A stretch of DNA of 64,000 nucleotides from Butyrivibrio proteoclasticus (lineage in GTDB: Bacteria; Bacillota; Clostridia; Lachnospirales; Lachnospiraceae), in the NCBI RefSeq assembly GCF_900115735.1, contig NZ_FOXO01000023.1, forward strand, positions 1 to 64,000, in the 5' to 3' direction. The position numbers and the translations under genes are program-made. Shown here piece by piece: positions 43,742-51,689 of this stretch (positions are counted from its first letter, which is position 1; each line of letters starts with the position of its first letter). The notes beneath the pieces were generated by a model. It searched no databases. It saw only the letters and a program-made list of their open reading frames with translations, and was not told the origin of the DNA.

Positions 43742-46255
43742 ATGAAAAGAAATGGTTTATTGAAAAGGGCCGGAGCGGTAGCATTAACAATGGTTATGAC
43801 TGTTGGTATGCTGGCAGGATGCGGAAAAGAGAAAAACGGTTCAGATGATAGTCTGTTAAATGAGGCATCATCCGGTTCCAAGGATTATGTTTTCAAGATT
43901 GGTGACATGGGCGTTGACATTGACGGCAGTAATGTATCAACAGTCAAAATAGCTGGTGACAAGGTTTATGCTGTTGATTATTACGGAGCAGAGGGAAAAG
44001 GCATTGCAGTTAATTCTTTTAACTACGATGGTTCAGGTTTAAATACTATTTATCTTCCTAGCAGTAACGGAGAAAGCTATAGCCGCTTTAGCTTTGACAA
44101 AGATGGAAATATTTATGCACTTTTAGAGATCTATAACTGGGAAGATGATGGAGAGGTGCATATTATGGATGAAGGTGAGAGTTCTGAAGGAGCGTTAGAG
44201 GAATCTTCACTTGAAAACGAAGCATCCGTAGAGAATTCAAGTGAAGAAGCTTCAAATGAGGAGGCTTTAGCAGAAGTAACTTCATCACAAGAAGCTTCAA
44301 GTGATGCCTCGTCTGCAGACTCATCTGAAGACGATGGGCTTGATAAGATGGTGGTTTCATATAGCGATGATTATTCAGGAGAGATGTATGATTCTTCTCA
44401 GGAGCAGAGATACCTTGTAAAATATGATGCCCAGGGAAATATGCTCTATAAATACGACATCAATAAAGACCTTGCTGAAGGCGATTATCTCCAGATATAT
44501 GGAATGGTTTATTCAGAAAAGTATGGTCTTTTGCTAAATGATGGCCGTGGTATTGAGAAGTTTGATGAAAATAACGGCTTTACTCTTGTTTGTGATACAA
44601 GTAAGTCAACTGAATACAAAGACTCATATCTTGAGCTCTATCAGGGCTTTAATGGAAATGTTTTCCTTGCAGGGTATGGAAATGATGGATATTTAATTGC
44701 ACCTATCGATGTAGAAAAAGGAGAAATAGGACAAAAATCAGCAGCTCTTGAGCGTTACAATAGCATGACAGTATTTGAAGGTAATGGATATGATCTGTAT
44801 ATCAGTACAGAATCAGCAATCTATGGTTATGACTTTAAGGCAGATAAGATTACCAAATTGCTTGACTATGTTGATTCCGATCTTGCAGCAACCTATTCGA
44901 TCAGCGCAGCAGCAGCTATCAGCGACACAGAGTTTTTAGCTGTACTTCCTGATTTTGAGTATAATTATTCTCTTGAAAGACTTGTTAAAGTTCCTGCTGA
45001 TCAGGTAAAAGATAAGCAGGTGATCACTCTTGGTGGATCATTCATTGATTATACTGTAAGGCAGGCTGCTGTTAAGTTTAATAAGGAAAACCAGGATTAT
45101 AAGATAAAGCTTGTAGACTATTCTGTATATAACACAGAAGATAACTGGAATGAGGGGGCTAATAGATTTAATCTCGACATTGTTTCAGGTAATATTCCGG
45201 ACATTATGACATTTGACAATGATTCACCAGTTGATAGCTTCATCAATAAGGGACTTTTCCTTGATCTTAATAGTTTTATAAAAAATGACCCGGATCTTTC
45301 AAATACTGAATTTATTGATTCTGTTATGGATGCATTTAAGACGGGAGATAAGATGTATCTTATGGTCCCTGGGTTCAGCATTGCAACTGTAGCTATGAAG
45401 ACTTCACTTACTCAGGGCAAAAATGTACTATCTGTTGATGATATAGAAAAAATGATAGCCGACATGGGAATCAGCTATGATCTTGTCTGTGGACCGCAGA
45501 ACCGTCAGGAAATGATGAACTACGGAATTGCTTTTTCAGGAAATAAGTTTATTGATTGGGAAAATAAGAAATGTAATTTCACAGATGAGAACTTCATAAA
45601 GCTTTTGGAATTCACCAAGAATTTCCCGGAACAATACAATGAGTCACTCTGGGAGAGAAATCTTGACGATATTTACAGGTCAAATGAAGCAATTTTAAGT
45701 TTGGCAGGTATTTATGGATTTGATCAGTATAAGAGATTGAAATATGGACAGTTTGGTGAGGATATTTCATTTGTTGGATTCCCTAATGAAAAAGGTGAGA
45801 ACTACTCTACAATTGCCCCAAATACGACACTTGCAGTAAGTGCCAGAACAAAGAATTCTGAAGGAATATGGCAGTTCCTTAGGACATTTTACCTTGAGGA
45901 ATATCAGGATAGCCTGGACTTTGATTTCCCTGTAAGGAAGTCTAGCTTTGATAAAAAAGCAAAAGAAGCAACAGAAGTTAAATATTATACAAATGATGAT
46001 GGGACAAAGGAAGAAGAGGCTGATTACTATTGGATTGGTGATCAGGAGATCAAACTTCCTCCGCTGACTCAGGAAGATGTCCAGTTTATAGAGAACTTTA
46101 TCAACAGTTTGCATGAACCGATCGCTTATAACGAAAGTGTTAATAACATCATTATGGAAGAAGCTTCAGCTTTCTTTAGCGGCCAGAAGAGTGCCGAGGA
46201 GGTAGCTAGTATCATCCAAAGCAGACTTTCAATATATGTAAATGAGAATTCATGA
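43742..46255 (+). CDS. Large lipoprotein: propeller-like domain + solute-binding domain
   Basis: The 837-residue protein has a lipoprotein signal (VGMLAGCGKE, lipid Cys about 27). Residues about 45-420 form repeated beta-rich segments (for example GDKVYAVDYYG and GNVFLAGYGNDG) that look like a beta-propeller, interrupted by an acidic Ser/Glu linker (about 140-205). From about 425 to 837 it resembles a type-1 extracellular solute-binding protein (VITLGGSFIDYTVRQAAVKFNKEN). The combination is much larger than normal binding proteins (400-560 residues). It ends the operon with MalF/MalG-like permeases. A glycan-sensing or -capturing role is inferred. Confidence 0.8.
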   Translation: MKRNGLLKRAGAVALTMVMTVGMLAGCGKEKNGSDDSLLNEASSGSKDYVFKIGDMGVDIDGSNVSTVKIAGDKVYAVDYYGAEGKGIAVNSFNYDGSGLNTIYLPSSNGESYSRFSFDKDGNIYALLEIYNWEDDGEVHIMDEGESSEGALEESSLENEASVENSSEEASNEEALAEVTSSQEASSDASSADSSEDDGLDKMVVSYSDDYSGEMYDSSQEQRYLVKYDAQGNMLYKYDINKDLAEGDYLQIYGMVYSEKYGLLLNDGRGIEKFDENNGFTLVCDTSKSTEYKDSYLELYQGFNGNVFLAGYGNDGYLIAPIDVEKGEIGQKSAALERYNSMTVFEGNGYDLYISTESAIYGYDFKADKITKLLDYVDSDLAATYSISAAAAISDTEFLAVLPDFEYNYSLERLVKVPADQVKDKQVITLGGSFIDYTVRQAAVKFNKENQDYKIKLVDYSVYNTEDNWNEGANRFNLDIVSGNIPDIMTFDNDSPVDSFINKGLFLDLNSFIKNDPDLSNTEFIDSVMDAFKTGDKMYLMVPGFSIATVAMKTSLTQGKNVLSVDDIEKMIADMGISYDLVCGPQNRQEMMNYGIAFSGNKFIDWENKKCNFTDENFIKLLEFTKNFPEQYNESLWERNLDDIYRSNEAILSLAGIYGFDQYKRLKYGQFGEDISFVGFPNEKGENYSTIAPNTTLAVSARTKNSEGIWQFLRTFYLEEYQDSLDFDFPVRKSSFDKKAKEATEVKYYTNDDGTKEEEADYYWIGDQEIKLPPLTQEDVQFIENFINSLHEPIAYNESVNNIIMEEASAFFSGQKSAEEVASIIQSRLSIYVNENS

Positions 46256-46472
46256 TCAAACGATGCAATATAATATCGAATGATGCAGCTTATATCAAAT
46301 GCTGCATATGAGGATTGCGAAGGTGTAGTAGCTTATATCAAACAATGCATATGAGGATTGCTTCGCAATCCTCATCCGCGCGTTCGCGCGGTATAATAAA
46401 AAGGGCAAATAAATTTATTCATGTAAACATGAAAATTTACTTGCCCTTTTTATTGCATCGTTTGATATAAGC
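46255..46472. repeat. Fold-back repeat region beside tRNA-Gly
   Basis: The 12-mer GCTTATATCAAA occurs at 46288 and 46331 and, inverted, at 46461-46472. A perfect 16-bp inverted pair lies at 46255-46270 and 46451-46466. Inside are hairpins GAGGATTGC/GCAATCCTC (46353-46373), CCGCGCG/CGCGCGG (46376-46391) and the terminator at 46398. The region spans from the stop codon of the lipoprotein gene to the 3' end of the tRNA gene. Confidence 0.72.
46398..46451. terminator. Long bidirectional terminator
   Basis: AAAAAGGGCAA (46398-46408) pairs with TTGCCCTTTTT (46441-46451), with further AT-rich pairing inside (AAATTT arms and TTCATG/CATGAA). It has T-runs on both strands and can end both the lipoprotein operon and the tRNA transcript. 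Confidence 0.85.
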
Positions 46473-46540
46473 AGGATACGGGAATCGAACCCGCCTCCTT
46501 AGCTTGGGAAGCTAATATACTACCGATGTACTAATCCTGC
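46471..46540 (-). tRNA. tRNA-Gly (anticodon CCC)
   Basis: On the minus strand a 70-nt cloverleaf is readable: acceptor arms GCAGGAT/ATCCTGC, an anticodon stem TTAGC/GCTAA around loop TTCCCAA (anticodon CCC), and a T-arm GCGGG-TTCGATT-CCCGT. The CCA end is not encoded. The last two bases overlap the arm of the repeat region. Confidence 0.95.
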
Positions 46541-46563
46541 ATTGTGTGTCTCACAACTATTTT

Positions 46564-46592
46564 ATTTTACTTTCATTGCCGCACAATTTCAA
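46564..46592 (-). promoter_or_regulatory. Promoter of tRNA-Gly
   Basis: On the minus strand TTGAAA (46592-46587) and TAAAAT (46569-46564) are 17 bases apart, 24 bases before the tRNA gene. It lies in a 10-bp inverted repeat TTTCATTGCC/GGCAATGAAA (46571-46605). Confidence 0.65.
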
Positions 46593-46613
46593 GTGGGCAA
46601 TGAAAATTTTTAG

Positions 46614-46622
46614 TGATATAAT
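46614..46622 (+). promoter_or_regulatory. Extended -10 promoter of mscL
   Basis: TGATATAAT is an extended -10 element (TGN-TATAAT); a poor -35 (TGGGCA, 46594) is at the right distance. It faces away from the tRNA promoter. Confidence 0.55.
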
Positions 46623-46668
46623 TTCATTTAGGTAACTATAGTTTTAGTATTGTATGGGAGAAAACAAA

Positions 46669-47151
46669 ATGACAGAGGATATTAAAAAAGTTGCAAGCAA
46701 GGGTAAGAGCCTTGCAGGGGAATTTCGTGAGTTTATCATGCGCGGTAATGTAATGGATATGGCTGTCGGTGTTATCATTGGTGGTGCTTTCCAGAAGATA
46801 ATAACATCACTGGTAGATGATATTATCATGCCGGTCATAAGTCTTTTGACAGGTGGAATAGACTTCAATAACATGTTTGTAAGTCTTGATGGAACAAGCT
46901 ATGCAACTCTTGAAGCTGCAAAAGAAGCAGGTGCTGCAACACTTAACTATGGAACTTTCATTACTGTAGTTATCAATTTCTTATTGATGGCTTTTGTTAT
47001 TTTCCTTCTTGTTAAGTTTATGAATGCTGTCAGCAATAAAATAAAGAAAGAAGAGGAAGAAGCTGCTCCTGCAACAAAGATTTGCCCTCGTTGCAAGAGT
47101 GAAATCAATATTGAAGCAACCAGATGTCCTCATTGCACATCTGAGTTATAA
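46669..47151 (+). CDS. mscL: Large-conductance mechanosensitive channel with C-terminal zinc ribbon
   Basis: The first about 120 residues are MscL: the N-terminal amphipathic region and first helix ([21 protein letters not shown]), a periplasmic loop and the second helix ([19 protein letters not shown]). MscL opens under membrane tension and releases solutes on osmotic downshock. The last about 28 residues add a zinc ribbon with two CxxC pairs (CPRC and CPHC). The ATG at 46669 is chosen because GGGAG at 46656 is its ribosome binding site; an ATG at 46654 overlaps that site. At 160 residues it exceeds the normal 130-150. Confidence 0.93.
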   Translation: MTEDIKKVASKGKSLAGEFREFIMRGNVMDMAVGVIIGGAFQKIITSLVDDIIMPVISLLTGGIDFNNMFVSLDGTSYATLEAAKEAGAATLNYGTFITVVINFLLMAFVIFLLVKFMNAVSNKIKKEEEEAAPATKICPRCKSEINIEATRCPHCTSEL

Positions 47152-47290
47152 TTTATATTTGTTTTTTGTTGTAAAATGTAGTATTGTAGCCCTTGTACTT
47201 TATTGTATAGGGGCTATCTTTGTTTATAAGTTATTGTCCTATAAAGTTAATAGTTAAAAATAGTTTAATCAAGATTTGTAAGGAAAAAAT

Positions 47291-48379
47291 ATGTCAGAGA
47301 ACAGTTTGAATAAAAAAGCATTGATAGCCATGAGTGGTGGCGTTGATTCAAGTGTAGCAGCAGCACTTATGGTAGATAAGGGATATGACTGTATGGGATG
47401 CACTATGCGCCTGTATGAGAATGATATGGTAGGAAAGGACCTTTTCGATACATGTTGCAGTCTTGCAGATACTCAAGATGCAAGGGCTGTGTGTGACAGG
47501 CTTGGAATTGATTATCAGATATATCATTATGAAGCTGAGTTTAGAGAGAATGTAATTGAGCCATTTGTTTGCAGTTATGAGAGAGGCGAGACACCAAATC
47601 CCTGTATCAGATGCAATAAGTATCTTAAATTCGATATTCTTTACCAAAAAGGAAGAGAGATGGGGTTTGATTACATTGTTACAGGTCATTACGCAAGAAT
47701 AGAAGAGAAAGATGGCCATTATTATCTGCTTAAGGCCAAGGACTTAAATAAAGATCAGAGCTATGTTCTCTACGATCTGACTGAAGAGCAGCTTTCACAT
47801 ACATTTTTCCCGCTTGGCGAGTACACTAAGACGGAGACAAGAGGAATTGCGGAGGGGAAAGAATTTGTTACATCTCATAAGAGTGAAAGCCAGGATATAT
47901 GCTTTGTTCCTGATGGTGACTATGAAGCTATGATAAAGCGCTATAGAGGAAAAGATTATCCCAAGGGCAATTTTGTCGATGTAAACGGAAATGTTTTGGG
48001 ACAGCACAAAGGAATTATAGGATATACCATAGGACAGAGGCGCGGCCTTGGAATCCCTGATAAAAAGAGATTATATGTAACAAGGCTTGATGTTCAGAAT
48101 AATCAGGTTATTCTTGGTGACAATGAGGATCTGTTTAAAAGAGAAGTTCAAATAAGAGATTTTCATTGGATAACAGGTGATGCTCCTAAAAATGAGTTTA
48201 GATGCAGCGCCAAAATCAGGTACAGACACAAGGAACAGCCGGGAGTTTGCATAATAAATGATGATGGCAGTGCTGTATTTACTTTTGATGAGCCTCAAAG
48301 AGCTATAACTCCGGGACAATCTGCTGTTTTATATGATGGAGATTATGTTCTTGGCGGTGGAATTATTTCCAATATTTAA
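47291..48379 (+). CDS. mnmA: tRNA-specific 2-thiouridylase
   Basis: MnmA thiolates U34 of tRNA-Lys, -Glu and -Gln. The 362-residue protein has the PP-loop MSGGVDSSVAAALM, the catalytic Cys in NPCIRCNKYLKFD and the second Cys in ESQDICFVPDGDY. The length is normal. AAGGA precedes the ATG. It stands alone between mscL and a DUF2798 gene. No cysteine desulfurase gene is adjacent. Confidence 0.95.
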   Translation: MSENSLNKKALIAMSGGVDSSVAAALMVDKGYDCMGCTMRLYENDMVGKDLFDTCCSLADTQDARAVCDRLGIDYQIYHYEAEFRENVIEPFVCSYERGETPNPCIRCNKYLKFDILYQKGREMGFDYIVTGHYARIEEKDGHYYLLKAKDLNKDQSYVLYDLTEEQLSHTFFPLGEYTKTETRGIAEGKEFVTSHKSESQDICFVPDGDYEAMIKRYRGKDYPKGNFVDVNGNVLGQHKGIIGYTIGQRRGLGIPDKKRLYVTRLDVQNNQVILGDNEDLFKREVQIRDFHWITGDAPKNEFRCSAKIRYRHKEQPGVCIINDDGSAVFTFDEPQRAITPGQSAVLYDGDYVLGGGIISNI

Positions 48380-48387
48380 AAAAACAC

Positions 48388-48455
48388 TTACATGATACCT
48401 TGAAATCTGTTATAATCGAAAATCGCTGAAAAAAGATTTGAAGATTTCAAGGTAT
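48388..48455 (+). promoter_or_regulatory. Promoter inside a 13-bp inverted repeat (DUF2798 gene)
   Basis: TTACAT (48388-48393) and TATAAT (48411-48416) are 17 bases apart. The inverted repeat ATACCTTGAAATC (48395-48407) / GATTTCAAGGTAT (48443-48455) has perfect arms and encloses the -10 element and start point. It could be an operator or form a stem. A leader of about 110 bases follows to the ATG at 48536. Confidence 0.7.
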
Positions 48456-48535
48456 TATTGGAAACGCACATCCTTTGCCGGGTGATAACGAACAACACAG
48501 AGGTCTTCCCGTTTAAGAAAGAGAGGAACTTATTT

Positions 48536-49030
48536 ATGTTACCACAGAGCAAATTACAGGATGTGTTTTTTACTGCCTTAATGGCATTCGTTATGGTATA
48601 TGCCATGATTGTTTACAACATTTCAATGAGTGTAGGCGGGCTACAGAACTTTGTATTCCTTGCAGCGTTTAGTGAGATCATTATCATGTGGCCTATAGCT
48701 GTAGTACTTGAGCTTTTATTTGTTGGAAAGCTTGCTCAGATTCTTGCTTTTAGATTTGTAACTCCTGGTAAGGATCCAATGATCATGATCATACTTGCTA
48801 TTTCATCAATGTCTGTATGCCTTATGTGCCCGCTTATGAGCCTTGCAGCAACAATTCTTTTCAAGAATGCAGGCAGTGAATTTATTAGCGTATGGCTTCA
48901 GACAACAGCTTTCAATTTTCCAATGGCACTTTGCTGGCAGATTTTCTTTGCAGGTCCACTTGTGAGGAATGTATTTGGATTTATTATGAAAACATTTTTC
49001 AAGGGTAATAAAGCAGAAAAAGCTGCATGA
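48536..49030 (+). CDS. DUF2798-type membrane protein
   Basis: The 164-residue protein has four predicted membrane helices (LQDVFFTALMAFVMVYAMIV; AAFSEIIIMWPIAVVLELLF; the MIMIILAISSMSVCLMCPL region; FPMALCWQIFFAGPLV). It resembles DUF2798 membrane proteins, whose function is unknown. GAGAGGA supports the ATG at 48536; the frame is open to 48458 without a ribosome binding site. The promoter with its flanking inverted repeat suggests specific control. Confidence 0.8.
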   Translation: MLPQSKLQDVFFTALMAFVMVYAMIVYNISMSVGGLQNFVFLAAFSEIIIMWPIAVVLELLFVGKLAQILAFRFVTPGKDPMIMIILAISSMSVCLMCPLMSLAATILFKNAGSEFISVWLQTTAFNFPMALCWQIFFAGPLVRNVFGFIMKTFFKGNKAEKAA

Positions 49031-49047
49031 TAATATTTGATAATAAA

Positions 49048-49088
49048 AATAACCTCAGCATTGTCTTTTATGCTGAGGTTATTTTTTA
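49048..49088 (+). terminator. Terminator of the DUF2798 gene
   Basis: The 14-bp arms AATAACCTCAGCAT/ATGCTGAGGTTATT (49048-49061 and 49070-49083) are followed by a T-run. Confidence 0.9.
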
Positions 49089-49100
49089 TTTAATAGGAAA

Positions 49101-49151
49101 TTTCGCCTTGCGGCGAAACTTTGAATTAAAAGGCCCGGACAAGACCGGGCC
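49101..49151 (-). terminator. Two GC hairpins at the end of the IS91-like unit
   Basis: On the minus strand GGCCCGG/CCGGGCC (49151-49132) is followed by TTTTAATT and can terminate the small gene at 49181. A second hairpin TTTCGCC/GGCGAAA with a TTGC loop lies at 49101-49118. IS91-like elements have a hairpin near one end, so these may mark that terminus, but no target tetranucleotide can be fixed. Confidence 0.55.
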
Positions 49152-49180
49152 ACGCAAAGCAGAGGTATATTGGCTTTGAA

Positions 49181-49345
49181 TTACCAGTCTACCTCATCAA
49201 AGAATTCATCATCTTCGTGCATAAAGTAATCCATATCGAGAAGGTCTTCATCGTCCATCTCACGGATTTCATCCGCCGACATGCCTTCCGGCGGGCATTG
49301 CATGTATTTCTCTCTAAGCTTTGCGATTAGTGCTTTATCAACCAT
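49181..49345 (-). CDS. Small acidic protein downstream of the transposase
   Basis: A 54-codon frame on the minus strand has a strong GGAGG seven bases before its ATG (49345-49343). The protein is very acidic (about 18 Asp/Glu), starts MVDKALIAKLREKYM, and ends with EDDEFFDEVDW. It follows the transposase by 26 bases, so both would be on one transcript. It has no recognisable domain. It may be a transposition accessory protein or an unrelated host gene. Confidence 0.72.
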   Translation of the reverse strand: MVDKALIAKLREKYMQCPPEGMSADEIREMDDEDLLDMDYFMHEDDEFFDEVDW

Positions 49346-49371
49346 GATTTATCCTCCTGTCATGCCTCATT

Positions 49372-50574
49372 TTAGCATGACAGAGAATGAGTTTGAACAG
49401 GGGCACGACATTTGGGACGGCATTTTCCCATTGCCTTTTCATATAAGTCTTCGAGAGAAACACGTTTGTGATTGAAGTATAGTTCAAGGAATTTCATGGT
49501 GCTGTTACACTTTGGACATTTCAGCGGATCATATCCAAATGATGAAAGTATTCCGGATCGCCATTTTAAGAATGACTGTAGAAATGGCTTTTTTGACGGA
49601 TGAATAAGACGATATAACTTTTTGTCAGATTCTCTGTGTCGACCATATACGCCGTAATAGCGTATCATCTTGAAGTCTTTTTCTGGGATGTGCTGTATGA
49701 GACGCTTGATGAATTCAATGGCTGGTATGGTCTCAGTTACAAGAACTTCATCATCATGGCGATTGTAGTGGAAAGTGATAGTATCCTTTTCTTTATCATA
49801 GGAATCTATTCTTGAAAGCCCTATTACAGGGCGACCAAGGTAACGGCCTATATACTTGGCTACAGTATTCTTATCAGCAAGTGTTGGCTTTGCATAGATG
49901 TAGAAGCCATCCTTCTGATTTTTGTAAGAGAGAGCTTTTTCTCTTTTGAACTGAGCTTTCTTTTGAGGATCAGTGATGCGGTTTTCCATAAGGCTTAGAA
50001 GAGCTGTTTGGAAAGCATGGCGCATGTATTTGAAACTGAAGAAATCGACCTTGCGCCAGAAACCTGTATCGCCTACTCCACCTTCGGAGATGAGGCAGTG
50101 TATATGAGGATTCCACTCAAGCGGCCTGCCAAATGTATGCAGTACAAGGATATAACCGGGAGTGAAGTTTTGTGATTTGTTCATCTTGTAAAACATCTGG
50201 TGAATCACACTACTTGCAGCGTCAAATAAGCAATTAAGAAGGTCTCTGTCTTCAAGAAAGTAGTGACGAAGTTCTTTGGAAATGGTGAATACACAGTGAC
50301 GATGCTGGCAGTTTATTAGTTTGAATGACATAGCTTGGGCACGTTTCTGAGAATATAAAGCGCCACAAGTAGGGCAGAACCTTGAATGGCAGCGGAAAGG
50401 GATGAACTTGAGAGTACCACATTCAGCACAACCATACATGGCACCACCATAAGATGGATCGCCACAATTGATCATTTTATCAATGTTTTCCATCTCGGTC
50501 TTTCTGGGATGGAGTGTATATTGAATTTCTTCATAGTGATCTCGAAACAATTCCTGTAGTGTATTACGTTTCAT
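49372..50574 (-). mobile_element. IS91-family (Y2/HUH) transposase
   Basis: The 400-residue protein has an N-terminal zinc-binding region with paired Cys (CGDPSYGGAMYGCAECG and FCPTCGALYS) and the HUH motif in WNPHIHCLISEGG. The later Tyr segment YIGRYLGRPV is the likely nucleophile region. This matches IS91/IS1294-like rolling-circle transposases. Near the C-terminus there is another CxxC (KCPKC). The gene is intact. It sits between a DUF2798 gene and the end of lacI, on the same strand as lacI. The element ends cannot be fixed precisely. Confidence 0.9.
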
Positions 50575-50600
50575 AGATATTATTATGAAGGAGTTAGGGC

Positions 50601-50659
50601 AAAAAACAACCCCAACCCCTCATGAGTGAGGGGCAGGGGAGTTGAGGTGCCGCAGGCAC
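50601..50659 (-). terminator. Terminator after the LacI-family gene
   Basis: On the minus strand the hairpin CCCCTCA/TGAGGGG (50633-50616) is nested in a CAACTCCCC/GGGGTTG outer stem and is followed by TTTTTT (50606-50601). A small GTGCC/GGCAC stem (50659-50647) precedes it. It separates the uxaC-lacI transcript from the transposase. Confidence 0.75.
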
Positions 50660-50663
50660 TTTT

Positions 50664-51686
50664 TTATAGTTTTGTGGAACCTCGCTCAACAAGTTCACCG
50701 GAGAAAATGGTTTTCTGAGGCATTTCATTTTGAGAAAGGGTTCCAATAAGGGTCTTAACAAGTTGTATGCACATATCTTCAAGACGATTATCGATAGAAG
50801 AGATTGGTGGTTCAGAGCAATGAGTAAGGATGGAATTGTTATATCCGATGATCTGTAGCTCATTTGGAACCTTGATCTTATTTGCTCTTGCAAAATTCAT
50901 TGCACCAACAGCTAAAAAGTCATCACTTGCAATAATTCCGTCGAACTTAACGCCTTTTAAGTAGAGCTTTTCAATAAAACTCTTAACACCATCTATATCT
51001 TCATTTGATCCCTTGAAACATTGAAGCATTTCTTTTTTAACTGCTATATCATGAGACAACAGAGCGCTTTGATATCCAGCAAGCTTTTTTAATCCTGAAT
51101 ATGAATTGCTGTTGTAAAGGTAAAGGATGTTTTTGAGACCTGCATTAAGCATCTTTTCTGTGGCATCCTGAGTTGCTTTATAATCATCACATAATGTGCA
51201 ATACACATTATTGCAGTCATAGTCAGCATTAAGAAGCATTATCGGAACAGAAGCGGCAGCATCGTTGACATACATGTTGTCTTCGGGATTATTCATGATA
51301 AAGTTTGAACCGACCATTACGACACTGTCCACATGCTGTGAAAGGAGAAGATTAAGGGATTCTTTTCTGGAATCCATTTCATATCCGGTACAGCAAAGAA
51401 CAGAATTATAACCATTTTCTCTCAGGTTTTGCTCAATATAGTATAAAGCCTTTGCCAGATAAAGGTCAGAAGCGTCAGCGCACAAAATGCCGATTGTTTT
51501 CATTGAGTTAAGGCCGAGACCTCTGGCGAAAGCATTTGGTTTATAGCCGTATTGTTCAATTATATCCATGACTTTTTTGCGTGTCTTGGGCTTAACGTTG
51601 GTGCTACCGTTTAAAACTCTTGAAACGGTAGCAATAGAAACGCCAGCCTTTTTGGATATGTCATAAATAGTCATTTGGTTGCTCAT
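50664..51686 (-). CDS. LacI-family regulator of galacturonate use
   Basis: The 340-residue protein has the LacI-type HTH (TIYDISKKAGVSIATVSRVL) with the hinge (GYKPNAFARGL), then a periplasmic-binding-protein-like effector domain (about 60-335). It lies directly after uxaC (three bases apart) on the same strand. The palindrome TGTAAG-N2-CTTACA occurs at its own operon, at uxaA, at uxaB and at the binding-protein gene. LacI proteins bind palindromes of this sort, so this gene is the obvious candidate. The effector is likely a uronate or its ketose. Confidence 0.9.
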   Translation of the reverse strand: MSNQMTIYDISKKAGVSIATVSRVLNGSTNVKPKTRKKVMDIIEQYGYKPNAFARGLGLNSMKTIGILCADASDLYLAKALYYIEQNLRENGYNSVLCCTGYEMDSRKESLNLLLSQHVDSVVMVGSNFIMNNPEDNMYVNDAAASVPIMLLNADYDCNNVYCTLCDDYKATQDATEKMLNAGLKNILYLYNSNSYSGLKKLAGYQSALLSHDIAVKKEMLQCFKGSNEDIDGVKSFIEKLYLKGVKFDGIIASDDFLAVGAMNFARANKIKVPNELQIIGYNNSILTHCSEPPISSIDNRLEDMCIQLVKTLIGTLSQNEMPQKTIFSGELVERGSTKL

Positions 51687-51689
51687 AAA

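Noticed and set aside
46255..46472. CRISPR array
   Set aside because: Repeats are few, unequal and partly inverted, spacers are not of regular length and no cas genes are present.
49181..50574. Toxin-antitoxin pair formed by the small acidic gene and its neighbour
   Set aside because: The neighbour is a clear HUH transposase, not a toxin, and no toxin-like small gene is adjacent.
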